Notes under the pieces: generated by a model
The model's input: the letters and a program-made list of their open reading frames with translations, nothing else
What the model was told of the DNA's origin: nothing
Database searches by the model: none
Program-made: the position numbers and the translations under genes
Origin: Trichomonas vaginalis G3
Lineage: Eukaryota > Parabasalia > Trichomonadida > Trichomonadidae
Direction: 5' to 3'
Length of the DNA stretch: 64,000 nt
Assembly: GCF_026262505.1 (NCBI RefSeq)
Contig: NC_067204.1
Location: 5,799,797-5,863,796, forward strand
In this document: positions 40,787 through 51,604 of the stretch, in pieces
How the letters are laid out: the number at the start of each line of letters is the position of its first letter
Numbering within the stretch: position 1 is the first letter of the stretch

Positions 40787-43102
40787 ATGCAAGAATATGG
40801 ACGATATCTGAATCTTTTTAGGGATACGAAGCGAATTCCACAATTTGCTGTTCTCAAAAAAGAAATGCCTTCACATGAAAGAGCTCCAATTCAAACTACT
40901 TCTTCTTATACTTTTTTTAAATCGACTTCTGAAGCATCTAAATTCAATATCGAGCAAGAAATCAAAATACCAATAGAAGGAACAGACAAACAACCAAGTT
41001 TTGAGAAAGTTGAAGTAGCTATTCATCCATGTATTAAATTACCATTATTATATTCCCAAGAATCACCTGAAAAACCACCAATTATTTATTACAGCATTAC
41101 AGAAAAAGGAACTCTCCAATCACTTTTTAATTATTATCAGGATTTACACTCAAATCAATGTGCTCGCTTTTGTTGGGACTTCACAACAGTTCAAAACAAC
41201 GAAGACTCAGTGAAAGATACATCCTTTTCAATATCAGTTGAACAAAAGTACAAAATCTTGCTTGGAATCGCATCAGCCTGTTTACAACTCGAAAAATACG
41301 ACAATTGCATCAAATGTTTACTTCCTTCTTCGATTCTTCTCGACGAAGACTACAAACCACATCTCATTAATACGTCATTTCCTTTTATTAAATCAAATGG
41401 ATTTCAAACTGACGAAATCTTCATTTCTCCAACGATAAACAAAGAGAAACCATGCGAAAGTCTTGCATACTCCTTCGGCTACATCGCCTATTTCCTTCTA
41501 TCTGAGAAACAACCCTTTTATTACGTAGATTTCCAAATTGCTCTCAGTAAAATCTCGATGGGCCAAGTTCCTATGTTCCCAGGCTCTCTACCATCGCCAT
41601 TATTTACATTACTCACGCAATGCTGTGACATTTCCCCTTTCTTTCGCCCTTCATTTGATTCAATTATTTGTGTTTTGTATAACTTACTACAGACACCGAC
41701 ATACATCTCCTACGCCAACGAGGTAGTTCCCCCTTACATCATAGCTTCCGCCCACGGAGCGAAACTCGGCGAGAATTCCCCAATTTTCAAGAAATTGATG
41801 GAAACAACAGACGAAAACGCGGCCGAGAATTTGTTCGAATGCTCGCAGATGGCGGCCGAATTCCCTGTCAATGATAATATACTCTCCATGGAGTTTATGA
41901 GGGTGTCGGCGCGTACCGGATACGTTCACGCGAGAAGGAGATATTTCTTGATGTTGATAAATGGTTTCGCAGGAGAAAGTGACAAAAATAAGGCTTTTAA
42001 AACGGTCAAAGAATGGAAAGAGGAGAATGACATGGAAGCCGCTGTTCTCCTCGCCCATTGCTTTGAGAAAGGTATCGGTGGTGCCGTAAACCTCGAAAAA
42101 GCGAATCAAACCATCAAAAAAGCAAAATCTTCAAAATCATTTAGCGCTACTTACGAATTTGGAAGGTTTACTATCGATGGTATCGGTGCTGAGAAGGAGA
42201 CAAGCTCTGGAGAAGCCCTCCAGAAGGAAGCTTTCAATGACCACCACTCAGATGATATTTATTCGTACTTAAACTTCTTGCTACATTCACCATTCAAGAA
42301 CGAAATGAAGATTTACAACTTCCTCACCACGCATCAGCTTACAAAGAACCATCCGGACTTGGTTGACATGTTAATGAGAATCATGATGACAACAACTAAG
42401 AGCGATGGGTCTATCCATGCCAATGAAACTATCCATGACTTGGCAGAGAAGGCAACTGTTGAAGGAAAATACTTAAATTACCTTCTAACAATAAGAAATC
42501 GAAATTTAAGATGCGAAAAATTGGAAAGTGAACCAGAAAAGATCGACGAAGCTGAAGTACCGCCATCAGAACAAAGAAGGCGAAGGATTAATAAGAACAT
42601 TTTGGCGAAAATCGTGTCAACAAGAAAATTAAATCAAAATTCAAACAAAAATCTTCAGAAATCTGAAGATCCAGTGATACGAGCTAAAGCTATACTATGT
42701 TCTGAGAACCGTGACATCGCTCTGGCTGAGAATATCCTTGAAGATGCAGCTAAAAATAATATTGAGGTGGAGATACTTCTAAACCTTCTTAGACTATCAC
42801 TAGGACTCATTCCATACTCCCTAGCACTCGAAAAACTCCATGCACTTGGAGATAACCCAGAAGCAAAGAATGCTTTGGCGTATTACTACATGTACATAGA
42901 AAACAAGACAGTTAATGAGATAATTGACCTGTTGGAGGAAGCTGCTGATGCTGGATCTATAGTTGCCGGCTTTAATTACGCTTGTATCCTCAAAAATTCG
43001 AAGATTTGCTCGCCAGAAAAGATTATGAAATCAAATTTGTACGAAAAGAGATTCTTCGAACAATCTCCTCCTGCTTTCTTCGGAGTTTTCGAATCTTTGT
43101 GA
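40787..43102 (+). CDS. Pseudokinase-like protein with Sel1/TPR-type repeats
   Basis: A 771-residue protein starting at the ATG at 40787 (the frame is open for 30 more bases upstream but without ATG). The N-terminal half looks like a kinase fold that has lost its catalytic residues: an N-lobe region with YSITEKGTLQSLF (hinge-like), an LGIASACLQLEK helix, an SLAYSFGYIAYFLLSEKQPF segment like the kinase F-helix region, and CCDISPFFRPSFDSI like the conserved Arg of subdomain XI. No VAIK Lys, HRD or DFG is seen. From about residue 320 to 760 there are helical repeats of Sel1 type (for example AAVLLAHCFEKGIGGAVNLEKA). Such proteins act as scaffolds or regulators. The end of the TTAA element lies only 65 bases before the ATG, so its upstream region has been altered. 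Confidence 0.7.
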   Translation: MQEYGRYLNLFRDTKRIPQFAVLKKEMPSHERAPIQTTSSYTFFKSTSEASKFNIEQEIKIPIEGTDKQPSFEKVEVAIHPCIKLPLLYSQESPEKPPIIYYSITEKGTLQSLFNYYQDLHSNQCARFCWDFTTVQNNEDSVKDTSFSISVEQKYKILLGIASACLQLEKYDNCIKCLLPSSILLDEDYKPHLINTSFPFIKSNGFQTDEIFISPTINKEKPCESLAYSFGYIAYFLLSEKQPFYYVDFQIALSKISMGQVPMFPGSLPSPLFTLLTQCCDISPFFRPSFDSIICVLYNLLQTPTYISYANEVVPPYIIASAHGAKLGENSPIFKKLMETTDENAAENLFECSQMAAEFPVNDNILSMEFMRVSARTGYVHARRRYFLMLINGFAGESDKNKAFKTVKEWKEENDMEAAVLLAHCFEKGIGGAVNLEKANQTIKKAKSSKSFSATYEFGRFTIDGIGAEKETSSGEALQKEAFNDHHSDDIYSYLNFLLHSPFKNEMKIYNFLTTHQLTKNHPDLVDMLMRIMMTTTKSDGSIHANETIHDLAEKATVEGKYLNYLLTIRNRNLRCEKLESEPEKIDEAEVPPSEQRRRRINKNILAKIVSTRKLNQNSNKNLQKSEDPVIRAKAILCSENRDIALAENILEDAAKNNIEVEILLNLLRLSLGLIPYSLALEKLHALGDNPEAKNALAYYYMYIENKTVNEIIDLLEEAADAGSIVAGFNYACILKNSKICSPEKIMKSNLYEKRFFEQSPPAFFGVFESL

Positions 43103-43847
43103 AATATTAAAATAAAATTCTGTTTTTTTATTACTTTCACCGATTTTTGTCCATTTGAGAATAACTTACTTTTAAATTTAGCTATTCTTAGCAGATTTGA
43201 TTTCAATTCTACTTTTGGGTACAAATTTCGTTGCAAAATCGTTTGTATTACAACAGCAAGGTTGTTCTAACATTCTTTGAGTAAAAATATTTAAATTTAT
43301 CTAAAATTCCTTTTTCCAAGGATATAACAATGGTTTCAATAAATGAAAATATATTCATAACACACATCAGAATATGTGCATACATATTGCTATACACTCA
43401 TTCCTATTATACTCTTGGAAAAAACAAGTTAGAGATGCACAAAATCACCAGTTTGAGTTTAATCAAATTAATATATGAACATGCTTTCTGAGCCAAAATT
43501 CATCATGAACTTGTGCCTTTGTGGACAATTATTTAAGAAATAGCGTATACATACATATTTCAATAAATATATGTCATTTTGTAATAATTCTTTAGATTTG
43601 AAATTTTATATATAAAAATAATTCTAGATAATTCATAAAATGACAAATTAGCTGCTCTGCATTATACATTCTTACGTTCTACTTATAAATGACATTATTA
43701 AAAAAAAAGATTTTAATTACAACATCTTTTTTATTATGAAATTCCAAGAATATGATGATTCAGGATGTCTATTCATTGTTTTGTCTTTTTAAAATTTAAA
43801 TAATTTTCCTCTCAAAAACATTCATATTTTTTTATTTAAATTTATCA
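43103..43847. other. Upstream region of the split ankyrin gene
   Basis: About 745 AT-rich bases. A TCATATT initiator-like site is at 43822-43828, 20 bases before the ankyrin ATG. Nothing else is recognised. Confidence 0.45.
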
Positions 43848-45748
43848 ATGGTTTTGATGGATATTGGTAGGAAATTATGGCAGCTTGGCAGTTCATTTAT
43901 TCGACTCATTCTTCACACTTATACTTGGTTCAAGAGGAATGCAGGATATGAAGTTTTGGAGAGAAAATATAACTACGCCGAATTCATGGAAGAAAACATA
44001 AATTATGTTAATGCATTTGATAAGTTATATAAAATCAATTCCTGGAATGTAGAAGAAATCGACGGAATCTTTCATGATATAAAATCCAACTTGATCGATA
44101 CAAACAGGTATACTCCATCTCAGATTTTGGATATAATAGCAGAAACATCAAAATATCGCAATCGTTTCATAAAATCATATTGGGTGTTGTTCAAGAAGTT
44201 CTTTGATGAATATCGACCAACACAATTATCTTTAACATCTCCAATTTGGTATTACTTTATATATCAAGAATATGGAATTGTTTTCAGTGAATCACATAAA
44301 AAGAATTTCAAAGAATATGAAGAGAAAGGATACACATTAGATATTCATGGAGAATTCACAATTTTCAAGGCAATTATGGAACATGATAAAAAATCATTTA
44401 TTGCATTAACACAGGAAGAAAATTTTGATATAAATTGTAGGCTTACAAGCATTTTTTATCCTGATTCAGAAAAAGGATTTACTTTACTTGAGTTATGCTG
44501 CTATCATGGATCAGTCGATTGCTTTAAGTTCTTAAGAACAGAATTCAAGTTTGCAATCACTCCAAAATGCCTGCAATTTTCTTTTCTGGGTGGAAATCCC
44601 GATATTATGAGCGAATGTTTGAAATACATCAAACCAGGTCAAGAATGCATGAAATATGCTATCATATCTCATAATATTGATTTTGTCAGCTTTTTAATAA
44701 ATGAATTTGGCCTGGAGCTCGATTTGCAATCATGTTGTGTATTCAATAATTTGACATGCTATTTAATTTTTTTCGATATTAAGCATGATATCGACAAATG
44801 CTTTATTTATTCACCAAGCTTTAAGATCTTTTCAGTATTTCGATTTTTTGATTCATTGAAACGAGATATCAATGCAAAGGAGTTAAATAGCAAAACAGCT
44901 CTTTATTTTGCAGCACAGTTCGATTCACATGATATAGCCAAACTTCTTCTTTCTCAACATGCTGATTTTGAGGTAAAAGATAATGAAGGAAAAACACCCC
45001 TTCATTATGCATCAAAAAATAATTGTAAAACAACGCTGGAATTACTTATTTCATATGGTGCCTGCATTAATGAAAAAGATTATAATGAAAAAACTCCTCT
45101 CCATTATGCAGTAATTGAAAATAGGAAAGACACATCCGATACTCTTATTTTTTATTCGGCAAATGTAAATATCGGAGATAAAGAGGGAATGACTGTTCTT
45201 CATTATGCAGTTCAACATGATGATCGAGAAACAGCAGATATACTTTTAAAGCACAGTGCAAATATTAATGCAGTAACTTCTTCAAAAATGACTCCCCTTC
45301 TTTTGGCTGCCAAAAATAATTCCAATGAGATGGTAAAATTACTTATTTCTCATCGGGCTGATGTTAATTCACAAAATTCAGATAATGATTCAGCTCTTCA
45401 TATTGCAGCACAAAATGAAAATATCGATCTTTTGAAGCTTCTTATTTCAAATGGTGCAGATATCAATGCAATAAATAAAAGCGAAAAAACTGTTCTGCAT
45501 ATTGCAGCAAATAAAAATAACAATGATATGGCCGCATATCTTGTTTCAAAGAATATCAATCTTGATCAAAGAGATGAACTTGGTTACACTGCCCTTCACA
45601 TTGCATCATCTAATAATAATATTGCGCTAGTGGATCTACTTGTATCTCATGGCATTAAATTAAAACTCTATGGAAAAACAGCTCTTCATTATGCAGCAAT
45701 TTATGGACATTTAGAGAATGCAAAATATCTAATTTCGAAAGGTGTTAA

Positions 45749-47056
45749 TATAGGGTGTCCAAAGGTGCGTTTAGCACAGCGCTCTATATGAGACTATTAA
45801 AGGAGATATATGCTGATTATAAATATATAATAAAAAATATGAATATATGTATATGATGAGTATGTTGTATTTTGGCGCCATGCCGGGATATAAAATGAAT
45901 TTTGAGACAAGAGGCGGTTTCGCGGGAAATTTTGGCGGGATTTTTTTCATTTTTTTAATGAATCATAAAGAAAACATCCTCGCTCTTGCAAAAAAATGCA
46001 AAGACTGTAAAAAAATCTACGAGACATTGGTAAAATGCTTCGGTATGGATGCTCCTAGCTATTCCACTGTAACGTATCATGTTAGGATGTATCACTTCAT
46101 GAACAAAAAGGCGCCCATCATAAAAATTGACAAAAAATCGCCGGATCAAAGAAAAATCAAAGCAATTCTTCAAGCGCTAGATGAAGACCCAAGAGCATCA
46201 CTCAGAAGGATAGAGGAGATGACAAAGATACCACGTACAACAGTCAGTTATTATATGCACAATTATTTGAACTACAAACTAGCGTATACACGTTGGGTTC
46301 CGCACAACCTTAATTCAGTTCAAAAAAAATCTAGAGTCCAATCTTCGAAAGAGCTCCTCTCTATATTGGGTGCGTATCAATCCAAGAAGTTTCGCTTTTT
46401 AGTAACAGGGGACGAGTCTTGGTTTCAATATGCAACAGAAGCCAAAACCATGTGGATCCCGAAGGATGAAAATCCGCAAACATTCCCGAAGAAAAAAATT
46501 GACACACCAATGATGATGTTGTCGGTTTTTTGGGGCGTGAATGGCATCATCGCAATTGATATTCTTCAAAAACCTAATACGATGAATGCTCAGTATCTAA
46601 TTGACAATGTTCTTACTCAAATTATCAATTCTGATGAGTTTGAGAAATCCAAACAACAAAAACAAAAGTTTGCAATTCATTTTGATAATTCAAGAGTTCA
46701 CAAAAGTCATAAGGTAATGAATTACTTGTTGGAAAACAATGTCAAAGTTGTTCCAAACCCAATTTATTCACCTGATATTGCACCCTCTGACTTTTATTTA
46801 TTCGGCACGCTAAAAAAGAGAGCTGAAGGACGCGAATTCGCGAGTCCAGATGATCTTGAAAATTTTGTAAGAGAGCAATTTGAGCAATTTTCTCATGATG
46901 ATTTAAAGCGTGTCTTTCAAGCCTGGATCGATCGCTGCGAACGCGTGATTGAATCCAATGGTGATTATATTTAAATAAACTTTATATATATGTAACTTGT
47001 TTATTTCTATTCGCAGTATTCAGGTTTGTGCTAAACACACCTTTGGACACCCTATA
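45749..47056. mobile_element. Mariner transposon (Tvmar1-type), apparently intact
   Basis: A 1304-bp element (45751-47054) with 28-bp inverted ends that differ at one base (TAGGGTGTCCAAAGGTGCGT... at the left, the complement at the right) and TA duplications at 45749-45750 and 47055-47056. It carries one full-length transposase frame. The size, end sequence and DD34D transposase fit Tvmar1, the mariner family described in T. vaginalis. Near-identical ends and an unbroken frame mean a recent insertion. It lies inside an ankyrin gene in the same orientation. Confidence 0.92.
45958..46974 (+). CDS. Mariner transposase, full length
   Basis: A cut-and-paste transposase of 338 residues from the ATG at 45958 (upstream in-frame ATGs from 45847 would add a 37-residue Gly/Phe-rich extension unlike other mariners). 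The N-terminal part (about 1-110) holds two helix-turn-helix units for binding the inverted ends, the second including SLRRIEEMTKIPRTTVSYYM. The catalytic core has the three acids in VTGDESWF, IHFDNSRVHKS and YSPDIAPSDFYLF, with 34 residues between the second and third: a DD34D triad, as in mariner. No stop or frame change interrupts it, so it is potentially functional. Confidence 0.92.
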   Translation: MNHKENILALAKKCKDCKKIYETLVKCFGMDAPSYSTVTYHVRMYHFMNKKAPIIKIDKKSPDQRKIKAILQALDEDPRASLRRIEEMTKIPRTTVSYYMHNYLNYKLAYTRWVPHNLNSVQKKSRVQSSKELLSILGAYQSKKFRFLVTGDESWFQYATEAKTMWIPKDENPQTFPKKKIDTPMMMLSVFWGVNGIIAIDILQKPNTMNAQYLIDNVLTQIINSDEFEKSKQQKQKFAIHFDNSRVHKSHKVMNYLLENNVKVVPNPIYSPDIAPSDFYLFGTLKKRAEGREFASPDDLENFVREQFEQFSHDDLKRVFQAWIDRCERVIESNGDYI

Positions 47057-47346
47057 TTAGAGAAAAAGATGACGAAAAAAATACACCACTTGATTATGCA
47101 TTACAATACAACAACAAAGAAGTTGCAGATCTCCTTATGTCCCATGGTGCTCAACCACTTCCTGTTAATGAATGAAGTGTCTAAATTCAGACTTTCTTCT
47201 TTGAAAGAAAATATCAATAATAAAAGTTCATTTTTACAACATTCTAAACTTATTATACACATAAAATAAATAATAACAAATAGTAGAGCTCATGAAAATA
47301 AAATATTTATAAAATAAACTTACAAAAAATAAAGATATTTAAATAA

Positions 47347-48747
47347 TTATTTTTGGAATTCAAGAATTTTTGTGGCAAGTTCAGACAATGAACTATCGTC
47401 ACAAGTATCTGCAATTTCGTCAATGTATTCAAAGAAATCAGTTTTCTTACAAATTTCAAAAATTAAATTTTGAATTTTTTCAGAATTAAGGAAAACAAAG
47501 AATAAATGAAGAACATCAACTTTGTTTTCAGTGGCAGGAATGAAATCAATGAATTCTTCTATGATTTCTTCGGAATTATTAGAAAATAAAAGAGATTCAA
47601 TGTCAGAAGTAGTTATCAGAGGAATAAACAACGAAATGAATATTACTATGGTATTTTTCATGTTGAAATTGCCATTTTTGAATCTGATTAAAAAATTTGT
47701 TTTGACAATTTCAGAAATTGACTTTGGAGTTAAAGATTTCGATATTATAGAACTATCATGCCTAATTATATTCGAAACAAACACCATTGAGAGCGAAGAA
47801 ACATTTGTATTTCCAGATTGAATCATTTTTGAAAAATAATTCAAGAAATCACTAAAATCTATATCATCAAACAAAGACGGAACAAGTTTTTGAGAATGTA
47901 TCAATATTTGGATGATTTCAGATGTGATATGAAATTCATGATTTTCAAACGAAAGAAAGAGAGAAATGAATATTTCATTCATATGATTCTGGATAAAGTT
48001 CATCATAATTTCTACTTTTTGGGCATTTGCAGGTTTTGCATCAAAAATTTTTGAAATTGCTTGGAAAAGAGGGAATTTAATTTGCTGTGACTCACCTTCT
48101 TGACAATTAGATGCTATAAGCTGATTTTGAGTATCAAGAATATCTTTGACAAGTTCTAAATCGCTATTTTCAAAAATTATTATTAATGATATTAATATTC
48201 TCTTCTCTGAACCTCCAAATGGAGATTCCTGAATTAAAAAACGCAATATTCCCTTATCATTTAGGTTATTTATGAAACTATTATTATCAATAATTATATT
48301 TGAAAACAATGAACATAGAATAAAGATCTGTTTCTTATTATAATGACTTATATATTCAGATACTATATCAAGGAACTCTGATTCTGCTAGAAAATTTGTG
48401 AATTGATTACTTTGAGATTGTATTAGTGAGAGAATATACAAAGCGTTAAGACACAGGTCTTCATTACTAAGAAACTGTATCAATCTATGGACATGTTCAA
48501 TTTTAATATAGTTGATGAATTTATTGTTTGAAATTTGAAGATATTCTTGTATTTTAACTAATGATATTGCATTTGAAAAGGAATTTTCTGTCATTATTGA
48601 ATCTAATGCGTTATTAAGCTCAGTTAAAATATTATTTGTTCCTAAATTCTGATCTTCTTCCTCTGTATTGTGTATTTTTGTATCTTCATGATAATTAATA
48701 CGATTTCTTCTTTTGTCTATCTTCGAATTATAGTCAACATCATCCAT
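47347..48747 (-). CDS. ARM/HEAT-like helical-repeat protein
   Basis: A 466-residue protein. After an acidic and basic N-terminal tail of about 50 residues (KIDKRRNRINYHEDTK), the rest consists of repeated pairs or triplets of amphipathic helices, such as HVHRLIQFLSNEDLCLNALY and EFLDIVSEYISHYNKKQIFI, with the regular Leu/Ile spacing of armadillo-type repeats. The basic tail followed by ARM repeats recalls importin-alpha (an IBB domain), but the importin Trp-Asn arrays are not seen, so I only call it ARM-like. A TCATTTT initiator (48768-48774) precedes the ATG by 20 bases. The gene converges on the split ankyrin gene with 170 bases between them. Confidence 0.65.
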   Translation of the reverse strand: MDDVDYNSKIDKRRNRINYHEDTKIHNTEEEDQNLGTNNILTELNNALDSIMTENSFSNAISLVKIQEYLQISNNKFINYIKIEHVHRLIQFLSNEDLCLNALYILSLIQSQSNQFTNFLAESEFLDIVSEYISHYNKKQIFILCSLFSNIIIDNNSFINNLNDKGILRFLIQESPFGGSEKRILISLIIIFENSDLELVKDILDTQNQLIASNCQEGESQQIKFPLFQAISKIFDAKPANAQKVEIMMNFIQNHMNEIFISLFLSFENHEFHITSEIIQILIHSQKLVPSLFDDIDFSDFLNYFSKMIQSGNTNVSSLSMVFVSNIIRHDSSIISKSLTPKSISEIVKTNFLIRFKNGNFNMKNTIVIFISLFIPLITTSDIESLLFSNNSEEIIEEFIDFIPATENKVDVLHLFFVFLNSEKIQNLIFEICKKTDFFEYIDEIADTCDDSSLSELATKILEFQK

Positions 48748-48767
48748 AAACTAAAGATCAATAACCA

Positions 48768-48774
48768 AAAATGA
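48768..48774 (-). promoter_or_regulatory. Inr of the ARM-like gene
   Basis: Minus-strand TCATTTT, 20 bases before the ATG at 48747. Confidence 0.5.
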
Positions 48775-49018
48775 TTTCATCATAAATTTATTAACAACAA
48801 TATACTCTAATAGAGATAAAGATGCAAATATATGAGTTTCTTGTTTAGGAATGGCACTTGAAAATCATTTTGCTTACCCTCTTATTATAACCTAGCGAAA
48901 TCACTATAATATTATTGTGTGTGATATGAGAAATTTATTTAACCCCATAAATCAGCAATTTTTATTTGTTCAGAAACCCCAGTAAAAAAAAATTAAAATC
49001 CGATTCAACTATCACTTC

Positions 49019-50940
49019 GGCAAACCCAAATTTTAGCTAAAAGTGACAGGGAAAAAAACGTTTAGTATTAAAAAAAAGACCGATGAGAGCTTCGTTCGAA
49101 ATATAGAGGGAACTGAGAATGCGCAACCATTCTCAGGGAATATTGGATGCTATTCCCGTTCCCTCTGTATGGAAAATTGAGGTTTTCAAAGGGAGTTAAA
49201 ATAATATCAAATTTATACTAATTTACTTCAAAATACAAAAGTATTTGACAGCTAAAATTAGTTAATTTAGCAAGCCTATCAATACCCTTTTACGATTATT
49301 GTTACTTTTTCGAAATAAAAGTAAAAACAAATTTATACTAATTTACTTCAAAATACAAAAGTATTTGACAGCTAAAATTAGTTAATTTAGCAAGCCTATC
49401 AATACCCTTTTACGATTATTGTTACTTTTTCGAAATAAAAGTAAAAACAAATTTATACTAATTTACTTCAAAATACAAAAGTATTTGACAGCTAAAATTA
49501 GTTAATTTAGCAAGCCTATCAATACCCTTTTACGATTATTGTTACTTTTTCGAAATAAAATAAATTTATTATCAAAAACCTTTTTTTTCTTAGTAAAAAT
49601 AAAAATGTTATTTTATATCAAGTTTTTATTCATAAATTTTTATAATGTTGTATAAATTTGAAGGTGGAAATCTGTAATAATTTTATCTTGAAAAGACTTG
49701 GCATTCTCAACAATGAATTGAGGGGTATTGCATCCAAATTCTGTAATTTGCGTGAGAATACTAAGCTTGATTTCCATTGGGATACTTAATTTCGAAAAAT
49801 ACTGGGTCATTCGTTTTTGAACCTTTGCTGCCTTGACAACTTTATCAAGTAGGTCATCTAAACCCAATTGAAGCGTATTTAAGTTTGCTGATGAGTTAAC
49901 TATTAACGATTTAATTTTATCAGTGAGCATTATACATTTTTCTGTATCCAGTCTGATTGTAGACTTTTTTGGCTTTTTTTCAGATGGCAACGGATTTGGG
50001 ATTTTGTCTCTGAGCCTATATCTTGAGAAATTTGTAATAAAATGAAGGAACGATAAAATCGATTAATTTCATCACAAATCGATCAAATCTCATGAAAATT
50101 GTTCCGCCAAAGTAGTAATATTTAATTTTTTTTGTAATCGATTCTGAAATGTTATTTGTGAGAGCTAAATTTTCATCTCTTTCAGCGCGCTGTCCATCTT
50201 TCTTGGTTTGATATCCATTGATTTTGTATGTATTTTGAAAATTCTGGGAATTTTCGGCTATTTCCAGAATTTTTTTGAACGTTGGTTCAATCCATTCTTT
50301 CTTGCCATTTTCTGCCGTATGCAAGATAGTTCATTTTGTATCTAATATCAATTTGTCTGAACTCTCAAATGCATAATCTTTCAAATTTTTTCTGAACGCC
50401 CTCATTACATGAACTGCACACCAATGAAGGATAACTTCTGGAAAAGAGTTGATAATCGCATTTTCGATTTCTTGTGCACAATCTGACATAAAATATTTTG
50501 GTTTTACTTTTGCCCAGTTAAAAATGCCTTGAGACAGAATGCAATATTTTCTGAAGTGTTTGGATAAACGACAAATTGAAAAATTGGGAATGCATGTGTA
50601 TTTGGAAATTTGGCTGATATCATGTAAAACAACATTTTAAATTCAAGTAATGAATGGGTTGCATCAATAAAATGCTCTTTCACAATTTTGATTATGTCCA
50701 GAAATTTGAAAGAAGCATAATAAATGATTAATTTCTTTGGTTTGTTGTAATTATCGACATCGAAATAAATTAAATCTTTTGGTGACTCTTGTTCTTTGAT
50801 ACCCTTAAATAATTGAGTTGACTTGAATTGATTATCATCGTACTTTTGAATACCTTTGATCTTTTTATTTCCTTTTTCCTGAATTGTTTTCATTTGATCT
50901 GAAGATGCATTCAAAAAAGATGGCCTGTTAAAAAAAAAAA
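49019..50940 (-). mobile_element. MULE (Mutator-like) transposon, coding copy, interrupted on its right
   Basis: It begins at GGCAAACCCAAATTTTAGCT (49019), the same terminus as the two short elements at 13.5 and 22.0 kb in inverted orientation, and shares about 600 bases with them including three 120-bp units (49206-49565). Beyond about 49620 it continues into transposase-coding DNA that the short copies lack. The transposase reads leftward and its upstream part is missing at about 50940, where the Polinton-type element begins. The other MULE end is not in the window. The short copies therefore look like internally deleted derivatives of this type of element. Confidence 0.8.
49640..50935 (-). 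pseudogene. Broken MULE transposase
   Basis: The remnant runs leftward in several frames. From about 50914 to 50504 it has VKEHFIDATHSLLEFKMLFY, the MULE first catalytic Asp in its usual context. Next, in another frame near 50320-50500, come FMSDCAQEIENAII (second Asp) and HWCAVHVMRAFRKNL (the C..H motif typical of MULE transposases). From 50324 to 50016 follows NNISESITKKIKYYYF, the likely third acidic position. A C-terminal helical piece ends at 49640. At least two frame changes and an in-frame stop separate these parts. The N-terminal zinc-binding region is not in the window. The protein is not functional in this copy. Confidence 0.75.
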
Positions 50941-50949
50941 AAAAAAGGT

Positions 50950-51060
50950 AGTGGGGCCTCCAGGCACTTCGTGCCCTCTAGCCCTGAAGATGTTTAGTAT
51001 AAATGAAGTTTTTTGGGTATTGGGGGCTTCCCGGGTGCGTTGCGCCCTCTAGCCCATAAA
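50950..51060. repeat. Left terminal repeats of the Polinton-type element
   Basis: Two GC-rich blocks ending in CCCTCTAGCCC (near 50974 and 51043) follow small stems GGCAC TTCG TGCC and GGTGCG/CGCCC-like pairing. They mark the terminal region of the element. Confidence 0.55.
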
Positions 51061-51401
51061 AAATTTTTGAGAGTCGTCGTCGTTGACTTTTTTGGTAGAG
51101 CACTCAAAATAGTATAACTTTGTCCGGACAAGTAAGGGTCTATCGTCGCTACAGGAAAAGTTACGGGCGTTCCAAGGAAGTATACTTTGAGAGACTCTTT
51201 AGAAACTTTAGACGTTTACATAACCATCCATGCTTTTACTTTACATTCGATAAAAGTGGTTGGAAACCGTTATGAGATGGTTAGAGGACATACATGACTA
51301 TGAGTTTAGATATGACAAGATAGAATATGAGAGAGTCCTATAAACCGGAGAAGAAGTTCATATAAACATCTGTCAAAAACCGCTTTTTAACTTCACTTAA
51401 A

Positions 51402-51584
51402 ATGCCACGTAAGCTACGTAAGAATATACGTAAGAGGAAGAGAGCATTGAAACATCCAATAGTAAAACTGACACCACAACAACAGTTGCAACAACAAATA
51501 ATGAATGACCCCACTATGTTGCAACAAATTTCAAGCAATCCTATGCTTTTAAAACGAGTTCTTGGTGCACAGAGTGGAGGTTAA
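51402..51584 (+). CDS. Polinton part: small basic protein
   Basis: A 60-residue protein with a very basic N-terminus (about ten Arg/Lys within the first 20 residues) and a Gln-rich middle. Small, highly basic proteins near the capsid genes of adenovirus-like elements condense DNA; this is the obvious guess, without direct support. Part of the fossil element. Confidence 0.5.
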   Translation: MPRKLRKNIRKRKRALKHPIVKLTPQQQLQQQIMNDPTMLQQISSNPMLLKRVLGAQSGG

Positions 51585-51604
51585 GAGCGGCACTTTTAGC
51601 GAAA

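Larger units (their letters stand above)
43848..47175 (+). pseudogene. Ankyrin-repeat gene split by a mariner insertion
   Basis: A host gene for a protein of about 675 residues. The N-terminal 330 residues are the non-repetitive domain found in many trichomonad ankyrin proteins (FTIFKAIMEHDKKSFIALTQ, DUF3447-type region), followed by about ten ankyrin repeats from about residue 340 (for example EGKTPLHYASKNNCKTTLELL). At 45749 the frame runs into a mariner. Directly after the mariner, from 47057, the same frame resumes as REKDDEKNTPLDYALQYNNK, finishes the last repeat and stops at 47175. Only the element and one copy of TA separate the halves. With the element in place the protein would end in 14 element-coded residues (stop near 45791) and lack just the last repeat, so a slightly shortened protein may still be made. 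Confidence 0.9.
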
